Below are positions 12,694 to 25,000 of a stretch of 64,000 bases of DNA, in pieces (position 1 is the stretch's first letter; every line of letters begins with the position of its first letter). The DNA lies in contig CM054116.1 of NCBI GenBank assembly GCA_028673005.1, positions 65,810,682 through 65,874,681 of the forward strand, in the 5' to 3' direction. A program made the translations under genes and the position numbers. Under the pieces are notes generated by a model. That model searched no databases, was not told the origin of the DNA, and saw only the letters and a list, made by a program, of their open reading frames with translations. This DNA is from Tanypteryx hageni (taxonomy: Eukaryota; Arthropoda; Insecta; Odonata; Petaluridae).

Positions 12694-13256
12694 TACAATA
12701 CACAATATTACCCACTTTAGTCACAAAAAAATCTCCCAGGAGATTTCACATCTTTAAATGTAAAGTTACACCAAAGTGAATACAAAAATTGGTAACTGAT
12801 AACAAGACATCCTGTTTCTCATCACTTTGTCTGGTATCGCAAGAATGTTTTACAGGATCATTTTTCCTGTAATTTAAAATTTTTGTAAAAACAAGCTATT
12901 AAATGTTATTGATACTTGTAGTTAATCATATAGTTTGCTTGTAGTTTGTTTAAATGCCTACATTCAACTGGAGTTAATGTAAACAAAAGTTTTTTATTGT
13001 ATACGTACATAGGATATGAGAATTTATACTTAAACTTTATTCAAAGTGAAGATTTTGTATGCTTGGGGGCATATATCTTAATATAAATTCAAAGGAAGAT
13101 GTGGAGAAAAATTCTGCATTTGAAGTGGGCTCAACTCTTGCTCTCCTTCTCTCCCATTTAATTTTGTTCAAAATGTTAATTTAAATGAAAATGATTGCAA
13201 GGTTCCAATGTGCAGCAGAATTTTCTGTCTTTATAGTGAAAATGTATTGGGAATCA
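12694..13256. other. upstream flank or intron of the A2M gene
   Basis: AT-rich, no recognisable repeat ends or coding segment. Probably intron 1 of the gene whose first detected exon is at 13624. Confidence 0.3.
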
Positions 13257-13264
13257 CAATAGAT

Positions 13265-13585
13265 CAGGGGTGGGCAAACTGCAGCCCGCGAGGGCATTTT
13301 ATGTGGCCCACGATGCCATTATGAAAGCGAACTGTAATATAAAATAGAGATAACTTCATATTTGAAGTTTATGTTAATGCCGGAAAACCTTCTCCAGTGA
13401 TTTTACGGGGATAACATATTATTTATTATTGATTTTCACTAACAGGATCTCTCGCATTACCTCACATTACTTACGATGTGAACCCTAACGTGGCCCGCCG
13501 AAGCATTTTCATCTGTTTATGCGGCCCGCCTAAGAAGCTCCAACTGTTAATGCGGCCCGCCATGTAAAAAGTTTACCCACCCCTG
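13265..13585. mobile_element. non-autonomous hAT element
   Basis: Perfect 16-bp terminal inverted repeats CAGGGGTGGGCAAACT / AGTTTACCCACCCCTG and a perfect 8-bp duplication CAATAGAT (13257-13264 and 13586-13593). Interior carries repeated GCGGCCCGC motifs. It lies just 38 bp from an A2M exon. Confidence 0.95.
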
Positions 13586-13623
13586 CAATAGATACATGTT
13601 AATGAAATATTTTTCTCTTTTAG

Positions 13624-16045
13624 GGGATTTGTCTTCACTGCTCCCAAGAGATTACTAGCAGAGAGCAATGAAACTGTCTGCCTTTCTTTACACAACATAC
13701 CAGGATCTGGTACTGTTACTATAGATCTTCTAGAGTCTCATAATGACGAAAAAATTGCATCTACACAACATAAATTAAAACCAGGTAAATGAACATTTAC
13801 TTTTTGCCTCATCTGTTGGTTTATGCCTAAAGATTATTAAATTAATATTAATATTACTATTTATCATTCAGGTAAAGGAGCCTGCATGGAGCTTTACATT
13901 CCACCAACTTCCCAATTCAAAGGAAGGCTTCATGTAAAGGCTCATTTTGATGAGTTATATGATTACACCATAAACAGCGTGAAAGAAATTTATATTGAAC
14001 AAAATCCCTATGTAATTTTTATTGAGACTGATAAACCTGTCTACAAGCCAGGACAAGAAGTAAAATTCCGAGTGCTGTCAGTGAAACACAACTTTTCACC
14101 AGTTAAAGGACCAGTAAGTAAGAAAACTTTATGGTCATAGAATGCTCAAATTCAAAGCTAAGCATAAAATATGACTAAGACAAATGCATGAATAAACCAA
14201 TGAAATCAGAGATTTCTAGCATGCACTAAATAGTCTACATTTTGAAACAAATGTGAAATTTTAACTTAAACAGTCTAATAAAATTCTGATTTATGTTAGT
14301 CATGTTATATCACATGCAAGAAAAATTTTAACTCTATAATGCTCTTACATCAAATTGCAGATCCAGAAAATATGGCTAGAAAATCCATCTGGTGTTAGGA
14401 TGGCCCAATGGCTGGATGTACAAACTGAATTAGGTCTTGCTCAGCAACATTTCCAGCTATCCCCAGAGCCTGTTCAGGTACACAAAAAAATCTATTTTTT
14501 ATAATTTAAGTTAACCAATTCTCAGAATTATTCATTATATAAGTCTGTTGGTTATGCCAGCATGATTTAAATAATACTATTTCATTTTTATTGCACGGCA
14601 CTCTCATTAAGTACAAGAAAGTTATTAATATAATCATTTTTGATACAATTGAAATTGTTTACATAGAGTATCTATAAAAAATACAGAAGATGAAAATGTA
14701 TCATGCAAATTATTTGGATGAATTCTTGTTAAATGGCTTGAATTTAATATATTGAATTTCATTTTTGACAGGGTAATTGGAAAATCAAGGTTCAGAGGAG
14801 CAAAAACCAAAACGTAGAAATGAAATTGTTTGAGGTGAAAGAGTATGTATTGCCAAAGTTTGAAGTCATAATTAAGCCACCAAGCTTCGTTTTGGCTGAT
14901 TCTAAGGAAATAACATGGAAAATATGTGCTAAGTGAGTCTGGAAGCCATCGTAGCATCAATTAATCTTAGTCTAATGTACAAACTGTTCCAAATTTAAAG
15001 TAATTTCCCTTATTTTAGGTATAGCTATGGAAAACCAGTAAAAGGGAAATTGGAGGTTAAAGCATCACCAGTTATTCCACCATGGAGGGGAAGGATATTG
15101 AATATCCCTCAACTTTTGAGAATAATTGAGGTGAGCTTAGAGAGGGGATGTCTTATTATATTTATTTTGATCTCACATATTTGTTTTTTTTTAAATATTT
15201 TATAACTATTGTGTATACCATTTCACCATTTATGGCATAGTTTTAAATGAATGCTTTCTTACCATTGCTGCAATATGGCATGCGTCATTTTTATAATACA
15301 CAGTTCTGACTCTTAAAATAATAAACTTGAATTTCCTTTACAGTTAGATAGAAAAGATGGATGTGCCAATTTCACAATTATGGGAACAGAAATAGGTTTA
15401 TTGCAATGGGAACTGTCTCCAGAACTAATTTTTATTAATGCATCAGTGATAGAATATGGCACAGATGTTGAACAGACCTCAAACCTAAAGACCAAAATAT
15501 CCAATCAAGCCTTGAATTTAGAATTTCTTCCTCATTCCCTGAAATACTTTAAACCTGGTCTTCCATATAAGGGAAAGGTATGATATCAATAGTTAACTAA
15601 TTTCATTTTACTTAAGTTTGTCTTTTAAATTATCATTATTATGAGGACATGAGATAAGTGATAAGTAATTATGTAATTACATTATTTTATTTTGATAATA
15701 AGTGAAGATAAAAAAAACAATGTTTCCTTTCTTAATTAGACAATTGATAAAATAGATGCTCATCAACAGTGAATTAATTTTAAAATGAATGTGAATCTTT
15801 TAAAATCTATAATACACATTTTTGGACTTTACCATTGGACCTAACTCATTTTATAGCTAAGAGTTCTTCGACCTGATGGCATACCAGTTGAAGGTGAAGA
15901 ACTACAACTTTGTTTGAAAGTTAATGAGAGATTTCATTGGGGAAGAACACTCATTGAATGTAAAAACTTCACATCAAACTCAGCAGGCTTTGTGGAATTC
16001 ATTGTGCCCCCACAAGACAGAAATGTGACTCTTCTTTCTCTTGCG
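13624..16045 (+). CDS. A2M exons 2-8: N-terminal macroglobulin domains
   Basis: Seven exons. The first opens with GFVFTAPKRLLAESNETVCL, the usual MG1 start just after a signal peptide. The second gives the MG1/MG2 hinge with IETDKPVYKPGQEVKFRV. The third has IWLENPSGVRMAQW. The fourth has the family signature FEVKEYVLPKFEV of MG3. The next three continue through MG3-MG5, ending in VPPQDRNVTLLSLA at 16045. Several N-glycosylation sequons (NET, NFT, NVT) suit an extracellular protein. Introns are short here (about 90 to 300 bp), unlike the rest of the gene. Confidence 0.92.
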
Positions 16046-19000
16046 GTAAGAAAAAGTTGTTTAATTATATGACATTCTGATGTTAATGTTAATTGTAATT
16101 TTAATAACTTAAAAAATTGAATATTATTGTAAAGCACAAATTACAACAAATAGTAAGAAATAGTTTAATTTGTAAATATTACAAAATACATTATAAAAGT
16201 GAAATATATATCAGGGGTGGCCAAACCTGCTTACCCTCGGAGCCGCATATGACGATTCCCAGAAGTTCACGAGCCGCATGACATATTCTGCGCTCATAAA
16301 TTTATGAATAGTAATACATAACCTGTATCCAAAGCAATTTGGATATATTGCATGGCCATTAGGCATCCCAAACAGGTCTCGAGTCACACTACGTCATTGA
16401 GTCCGGTAGAGAAAAATGTTGACGTGCCTCTGCATGGAAATTTAAAAGAGCAGCATACTAGGATAAAAGAGTCGTGGTTTGGCCACATCTGATATCATCA
16501 TCACAGGTAGTCTGTCTGTAGACAGGTCCATGATTATTCATGGTTAAACCTGGTTCTTCATATACTCCTATTTTCCGCTGTCCTCTTCATATCTTGATAA
16601 ATCTCTTTCCCTTTCAAATCGTCTATCAGCTGAAACCTTTTCCTACCTCTTTCCCTTTTTCCATCTAGTTTTCCTTCTAACACGTCCGTAATCATACTCT
16701 CTCTCCTCAGGTAATGCCCAACCCAGTTTGCTTTCCTCTTTCTATAAGAGAATGTATATGTATATTGCTCTCGTGGTAACCATTTTTTGTGAATTAAGAT
16801 TGTAAATTTTTAAAAAAATTGTTAATATGTAAATCCTGATGTAACCAAATTGTAATGGTTAGGTGGAAGAGGGGGCTACTTAGCCTCAACCTCGCCAATA
16901 AAGACATTTTTCTTTCTTTCTTTCTAATAGTCTGTATAATCATTCGCTTCTCTCATACTCTTCATAGCACTTTATCATTTTTCATCCTATCTGTCCATTT
17001 TATCTTCAGCATTTTCCTCCAAGTCCACATTTCAAAGCTTTCCAAGTATTTGATGTCATTTTTCCTTAGCATCCATGTTTCTGCACCATACAAAGCTATA
17101 CTCCATCCATAACATTTTATGAACTTCTTGCGGATATCTTCCCTTATATTATAACTAGGTGCAGTGGCGGCTCGTGTATAGGCACTGCGGAACTGCAGCA
17201 CCCCCTATTTCCACTTCATATTATCAATAACATTTAATATAATGAGTCCTTTTTTCTTTAATTCTTTCTTTATTTTTGTAGTACAATATATATTCCTTAA
17301 GCTTAATGTCAGTACTTCAGTAGCCATCCCCCAGTTTATGAAAAAGATACAAAAATCTTTGTATGGAACTGTGCGCTTCCCAGTGTCAGCGACATGGTGT
17401 TTGACTGTTGTGCGCATAGGAGGGGGGGTGGTGAGGAAGGCGGGACTGCCAGGTAGAGAGAGCACTGTTGCTCTCACAGTGCCGGCTCTGGCGTGATGGT
17501 GGAAGGAAGTTTTTTTTTACTCAGCGTGTGTTGTGCTTAAAAACCGTGTACCATATTCTTGAATGTGATAAAGTGTAGAAGAGTGTAGAATTAGATTATT
17601 ATTCTGCTTCCAGCTATTCTATTTGATTCATTTTTTTTCGGTTCTTTTATGGATTTCATTTTTAAATGAATAGATCAAGCTTTAACTGTAACAATTTAAG
17701 TTAAAGTAAGTAAAAAATGTTTGGTTTTTTTTGTTAAGATTTTATCAAGTTCCTGAATAAATTTTCTTTTTATACATGTTTTTTCCTTTTACACAATTTT
17801 AAAACAAAGGCTAAAAATTTTCTGGAGCAGCACCCCCACTAATTTTAGCTACAAGCCGCCACTGACTAGGTGTTTCTTTCTTCTGAAAGCTGCTTTTGCT
17901 TTTCCATGAGCAGAACAGCTGCACAGTGGAGAGATACTTGGCTAATGGGTAATGAATAACAGCCTGAATGGCATGCGGTGTGCCAGTAGCACATATAAAG
18001 GATTTTGGAGTTAGTAGTAAGCGAGCTGTCGAGTGAATATGGCATTGATTTACTAAGTGTTTGTTTCTTGTGTTACAGTTTTTATTAAATTTGCGTTTTG
18101 TACTTGTTTTTTTTGACACTTCAAGTTATTTGTCCATCTTATACAATGGGAAACAGTGTTGAAGATTTATTAAGTGTACCATTTTAAACTCTAAACTATG
18201 CTGATAGTATGAAAATTCTGGAAGAAGGTAAGCCTTGTCCTGCTCTTCCAAATCTGCTTTGTAAACATAAAGACGCAAACTCTGAATATACAAGACATTT
18301 TTCTGTTTCACATGAAATGGTTAACTGGCTATGAAGTTAGATTTTTAGACTTTTTTGTTGGCAGTGTTTATTGTTCTCAAAAGAGAAGGGTGTATAGAAT
18401 ATACATGGGTTTTCCAATCTTAACCATTCTTCTGTGTTTTTGTGTTATTTTACGTGTGTCGCTTCGACATCCCCGGGGCCTCGCCAACCTGAAGTCGTCT
18501 GATTGGTGAGTGCTCACTGGGTTTCCTCATCCCAACACCTTGTTGACATCCATATATATATATGGATGTCAACAAGGTGTTGGGATGAGGAAACCCAGTG
18601 AACACTCACCAATCAGACGACTTCAGGTTGGCGAGGCACCGGAGATGTCGAAGCGACACACGTAAAAGAACACTAAAACACAGAAACATCACAAACGTAG
18701 AAGCTTTCGGAACTACTCCTTCTTCAGCTACAGAGAGAGAACTGATGGCGGTGACACTGGGTGGAGGCATGGGGGTGGAAGGGTAGTACGGAAAGGACGA
18801 GGATTGGAGGATACGGAGGGGGTTGGGGATTGGTAGGGTGTTGGGAGAAGACAGAAAGGGAGTGAAAAGCTATCGAAGGTTGAGGCCAGGGGGAGTGAAG
18901 GAGTTTAGGAGATAGATATGCGAAAGCTCCCACTGACGGAGTTGGGGAGCCGAAGCATTATATGGGAGCTAACACTTATACTATATATTAACATTCTATA

Positions 19001-21965
19001 GTTTCCATGAAATTTGGAGGTATATAAAAATTATATTTAAGAATCTAATCAAAGACATTAAATTAACAGATACTACTCATTTTCAGGCAACTGCTGTGCA
19101 TCATCAAACCTCATATCATTCGCCAAATAAGAGATGGAGAGTGTTCATGCATCAGCCATCAGACTTCTTTGATGTAGAATCATGGTATTCACCATCTGAT
19201 AGTTACCTCGAAGTTGCAGATTGGGATGACAAGGCTCTTGAATGTAACACTCGACATTTAGTGAATGTATATTTCACTATTGATGCCAATATCACCAGAA
19301 TGGAATTCCATTATATAGTAAGTAGGGATTGTAATATAAAGAGATTTCTTAAATCCAAAAAATTATGCTGCTGAAAATCTCATAAACTAAACTCGATTTA
19401 GGGTGACATATATGTTTTCATTTGAGAAGTGTAAATGCATTGATGTAAAAACATAATTTATGTCACCCTATCATTATAAATGAATATTTTCATATCTCTT
19501 TTATGATATATTATTTTTTTTCATTTTAGGTCAAATCAAGGGGCGATATTGTTCAATATGGTCATAAAATTCATCAGCCAAGCAACAGAAATCATCAAGA
19601 ATTAACTGATTTTCCTCATGTATTAGGAAAGAACCAAAATGCAAACCAGAAGCCAGCTGAGGATGAAAATAAGAGCAATAAAATTATGGATAAATTTAGT
19701 TTGAAACTCCACATATCTCCAAAAATGTCTCCCATTAGCGACTTGTTAGTATACTATATAAGAGATGATGGTGAGACTGTTGCAACAAGTCACACCATGA
19801 AAATTGAAAAATGCTTTGCCAATGAGGTAAATAAGAGAGAAAATTATATCTCAATATTAAGTACATATTTAGGATATCTTATCATTTTACTTATGGAAAA
19901 TTACATTTTAAAGTCCTAGGTTTCTTACAGGTGAAAGCAGAATGGTCAGATACAACTGTGTATCCAGGTTCTCAGTCAAAGTTTATAATAGAAGCTACAC
20001 CTAAATCATTATGTGCTATCACCGCAGTGGATAAAAGTGTTAGCTTTTTTGGAACACAAAATAAAATTGATATGGCAAGCATCTTCCAACAAATTGAAAG
20101 ATATCGCATTGATGCCTCAAGCCCACCAAAACAAGCCGACAGCTGGGAATACTGTGAGAAAAGTAAGTATTTCAGTGAATAGCATAGTAAGCTTGGAGGC
20201 TCCATTTTCCAAAATTCACAATATCTAAAAATCTAAATATGACTAGTTTACCACAACTGAAAGCGATAGTGCATTCAAGTAAAATAAATATCAATGATAT
20301 TAATAATTTTTAGGATACTGTATTTGGTATCTTCATTAGATAATTTTGTTTTGCTTCATATAAGAAAGCAAGCTGCTCATAAAAAATTAAATCAAAAGCT
20401 GAGATTAGATCAAACACAATGTTAAACATCGAGTACCTAAACCATCTCAAGACCATAAAAATAATAATTCAAGTATGAATCTATGGTCCAAATTATAGCT
20501 TGAACCTATTGGCAATTAAGATAAATCCTTTGGTCATAATGCTTTTAAAAATATTATACACAGGTTAGAGTCAAAGGGCTGACAGCAAAGGGTCAAAGTA
20601 CATCAAAAAGCCAAAACAACTGAAAGCAAAGGGACAAAAATATTATAAGGCCGTAAGGATGAAGGGCTGAAAATACCATAGGGCTGGAAATACGAAAAGG
20701 CTGAGATATATACTACGTTATTCAGTTCTCATATTGTTGTTACCATGGTATTTATAGGAATAATAACAAATTAACTTATTTTAGTAAATAGTTGCAAGGT
20801 TCTTTATCTCTTTCAAAGGAACATAAAGAATTAAATATAATGGTAAATGGCCAAAAATTGGAACAAGTAAGTAGTTTCAAATATCTTGGCAGTATTTTAG
20901 CGCTGGATGGAAGTAGTACACAGGACATCAGAAGTAGGATTGCAATGGCAAAAGCAGCATTTAATGAGAAGAAGGAGCTTCTCAAAAGCAAGAAAATAAA
21001 TTTAGAAACAAGGAAGAAATTAGTGAAATGCTACATATGGAGCATAGCTCTTTATGGTGCAGAGACGTAGATGGTAAGGAGAAAGGAGGAAAAATATTTC
21101 AAGTTTTGAGATGTGGGTATGGAGGAGGATGATGAAAGTGAAATTGACAGAGAGGAAGAGAAACGAAGAAGTATTAGAAATGGTGGGAGAAGAAAGGAAG
21201 CTAATAAAAACAATCAGGAAAAGAAAAGCAAATTGGATAGGGCACATATTGAGAAGACAGTGTTTACAAAGGACGATCTTAGAAGGCAAAATTAGCGGAA
21301 GAAGAGGAAGAGGGAGAAAAAGAATAGGAATATTAGAGAATACAAAGCAAGAATATAGTACTTATAGAGGTATAAAAGAGGCTTCTAGGGAGAGAGAGAG
21401 AGATGGAGGTAGCGATTCAGCTAAAACCCATCCATCCCATGGTGATGATGAATCGCCTTAAAGTTACTTATTAACAATCTATATCAGCGATGGGCAACCT
21501 TTTCTACATGACAGGCCACAATGACGATTGCAAATCCTTCGGCAGTCCGCATTGGAAGTTGTCAATGCTTTGGTGGGCCTGATTAGAGTTTAAATCGGAA
21601 GTTACCTAGAGAGTCTGATGTGTCATAAAAGTGAAAATCTAGTCTCAATACATATATGTTTTAGGGTTAACATTGCAATATTAAATGCTTTATTATCATA
21701 ATACAAATTTTAAAAATATGAAAATTTATCTTTTAAGGAATCTCTTGATCTTAAAACCTTTGCGGCCCGCAGGTTTCCTGCCACTAATCTAGATAATTGT
21801 GTCTTAAAAACTTCAAAATTTTTCAATTAAATTATTTATACTTTAAAGTTTTATACAAAATTATTTGGAACTTATGTAAGCAAGCATAACCCAAAGGGCG
21901 ATATTTTTAATTCCAATACATTTTTGTTAGTTATATCCTGATATATCTTCTATCCAATGCATAAG

Positions 21966-22019
<54 letters not shown>

Positions 22020-25000
22020 ATGTCAACAAGGTGTTGGGATGAGGAAACCCAGTGAGCACTCACCAATCAGACGACTTCAGGTTGGCGAGGCCCCGGGGGT
22101 GTCGAAGCGACACACGTAAAATAACACAAAAACACAGAAACATCACAAACGTAAAGCTTTCGGAACTACTCCTTCTTCAGCTACAGAGAGAGAACTTTAT
22201 ATATATATATATATATATATATAGTATATCTATAACAATAAAAGAAGATGTCTGTCTGTGTGTGTGTGTGTGTCTGTGGCAGTTGTAACTATTCAGAAAA
22301 TACAGGTAGGAGCTTCAAAATTTGGCAGCAACTTAAGGTTGATTAGGAAAGTTGCAGTGCCAAATATAATTTAAATCAGCCCACTAGGGTCGAGGTGTCT
22401 CTATGGAACAATCAGTCCAAATTTCAGTTGTTTGAAGATATCTCAGCAACCAATTGACCGATTTTGACGAATCTTCCACCTATACCAATGCTAAACCAAG
22501 AAACGCAGAGACTTGAAACTTGGTGCACATACTAAAGAGATTTGAGGATGTGCAGCTCGGTGCCAGAACTTTGATTTCTTGAGGGGAAGGGAAGTATCAA
22601 ATTTGAATCTATATTAAATTTGTTCATACCAATTAAGAGGGAATATTGGTCAGTTATCTTGAGAGTATCTTGAGTTTGAATGAAACTATTAGCAAATAAA
22701 ATTTGCACAAAAAATTCGAAACCATAAACCTGGGACAAAGCTTAGGTATTTATCTGGTTAACTCAAAAACAACTATGTATTTCAGCAGTAATTCAAAGAT
22801 TGAAAATTATCAAAATTCTACACATTGATTTAATAACAAATTAACTTTTGTGGTTTAAACAAATTTTAGTTTTACAAAACTAAATCATACTTAAACAAGT
22901 CAAGTGGTATACATGCATATGGATAAAATTAGTGCATTTTTACTTTCTCCATATATAGTATAGGAGAAAGTATTGTTTTCATGAAAAAAATTGATTTCAA
23001 GATTTCAACGGAAATACACGTTTTGAGGTCTCCTGAACACATATTGACCATTTTCTCGATGATGTCTGTGTGTATGCGATAGGAATTTTGTGGGCGCTCT
23101 AACTCAAAAACTATTATGCAGATCAACACAAAATTTATATTTGACATTTTTGTTCAAGTAATAAAAGTTGATTAATTTTTGGTAAAAATCAGTCAACTGA
23201 AAGTGGGGTGTTTACTCTTGTGATTCATCTGGTTTTTTTCAAATATTAATTTAAGTTTCTAAAACCTTTGTTCAAAACATTTTCCCATATAATGCATTAA
23301 GGGATATTTTTAAAACTATATTTTTTAGCTGCCACCACTACACCACCTACCGGTGGCTATTGTAAACACTTTATGCTTAATGTAAATAAAAACGAATGTT
23401 GTAGAACAATGTTTTACAACATTCGTTTTTATTTAAATTATGGAATCTTTCCACAAAGTCAAGTCTTCCCAAGTGGAATTTGTTACTCTACACTTAGTTA
23501 CATCTCCTTTTTATTTTCTTAATTCTTGGAGCTTCATATATATATATCCAATATCAGACGGCTATGGTATGAGTTTATTTCTATTTTTTGTAAAGTCTGA
23601 ATTTTTCTCGCAGTTCCTTAAAATATTTATTATCACTTAACCTATTTGGAATTTTTAGAAATATTACAGGTATAGAGAAATTCATGTGGTGGCCACATCA
23701 GATTTTTTCTTCTATCATTAAATTCAGTTCTATTTTGTTTAATTTCATTATGAAGACTTCTCCCATGAGCATAATTGGCAAACTGAGGACAATGTGGAAT
23801 TTGACCACCTATTATATGTATAAATTTACCTTATCTTAAATTATTTTTTATGTATTTATAACACCACATACTCAATCACTAGAGACTTATTTGAAAGTTG
23901 CATCGATGTGAAAATGTACGCTTGAAATTTCAGCTTTACATTTTTTATACCTTCCAAGATGTTTAAATTTTTCTTAGATGTGTCCATATTTGACCCTGTA
24001 TGTTTTTCAAAACTCAAATATAAAGAAAAGCAAATGGTAGCAGAACAGAAATCTATAATTCAAGTTTCAGCTGTTTATCATGAACGCTTTTGTCACAATT
24101 TCAATTTAAGCAAGTGTGCAGACAGACAGATGCCAAAGTGAAACTATAAGTACATTTTTTGTTAAAATGTGGTAAAAAGGATTGAGTGTGATTTGAAGTA
24201 TAAAATAAATCCTCATTACAAACTCAGTTATTTTAAGAGCTTATAAAATTACCATATCTTATAATGAATATTTCATTACCCTGAATCTCACCAAACTGAT
24301 ATTTTGTAAATATTATAATTAAATAAAAAATTAACATTAAAATATTTACATACAGATATTTTGCATTGAAATATTCTGATTTGTACAAATGATAACTTTA
24401 TGAATCATTCTCTACATCTATGATGAATATCAAGAACTTAAATCAGAAGAATCCACCTCTACAATAAAACCAAATGAAGGAATAGTACCAGAAATTCCAC
24501 TGGACCCTGCTATTCCTATTCCAATTCCTATTCCCATGGAAAAAATAGATACAGACTTAAGGCGTCGCAAAAAGAGATATGCCATTTTTGGTCCGTCTTC
24601 TAAGTACGTTGATGCCATCAAAGCCTTTGATGTAAGTATTCTAAGCCTTTAGATAATTTATGCTTTTTTCCTATTGCATTAATTTTCAACCTTTAAATTT
24701 TTAACAACCACATAAAAATATCATCATTAAATCTTTTCGTATACTGAAAAAAGAGGTTTTCATCAAAATTTCCACCATAGGAAAATGAAAAAAATTAAAT
24801 AATCAGGCAGTAATGCATGCTATGTGTTGATTTTGTCTGTTCTAGGACTTTGGTGTCATTGTCATGACTGATCTTACATTGGAGACAAGGCCTTGTATTT
24901 TAATAACAGGTAAAAAAATTTTGACGTTGGACATTCTTCACTGTACTGGAAATTTGAATTTTTCAAAAATGACATCACATGACAATACTTCTTTGAATTT

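Noticed and set aside
12357..12779. 140-codon plus-strand ORF
   Set aside because: Antisense of a mariner transposase tail and its arm.
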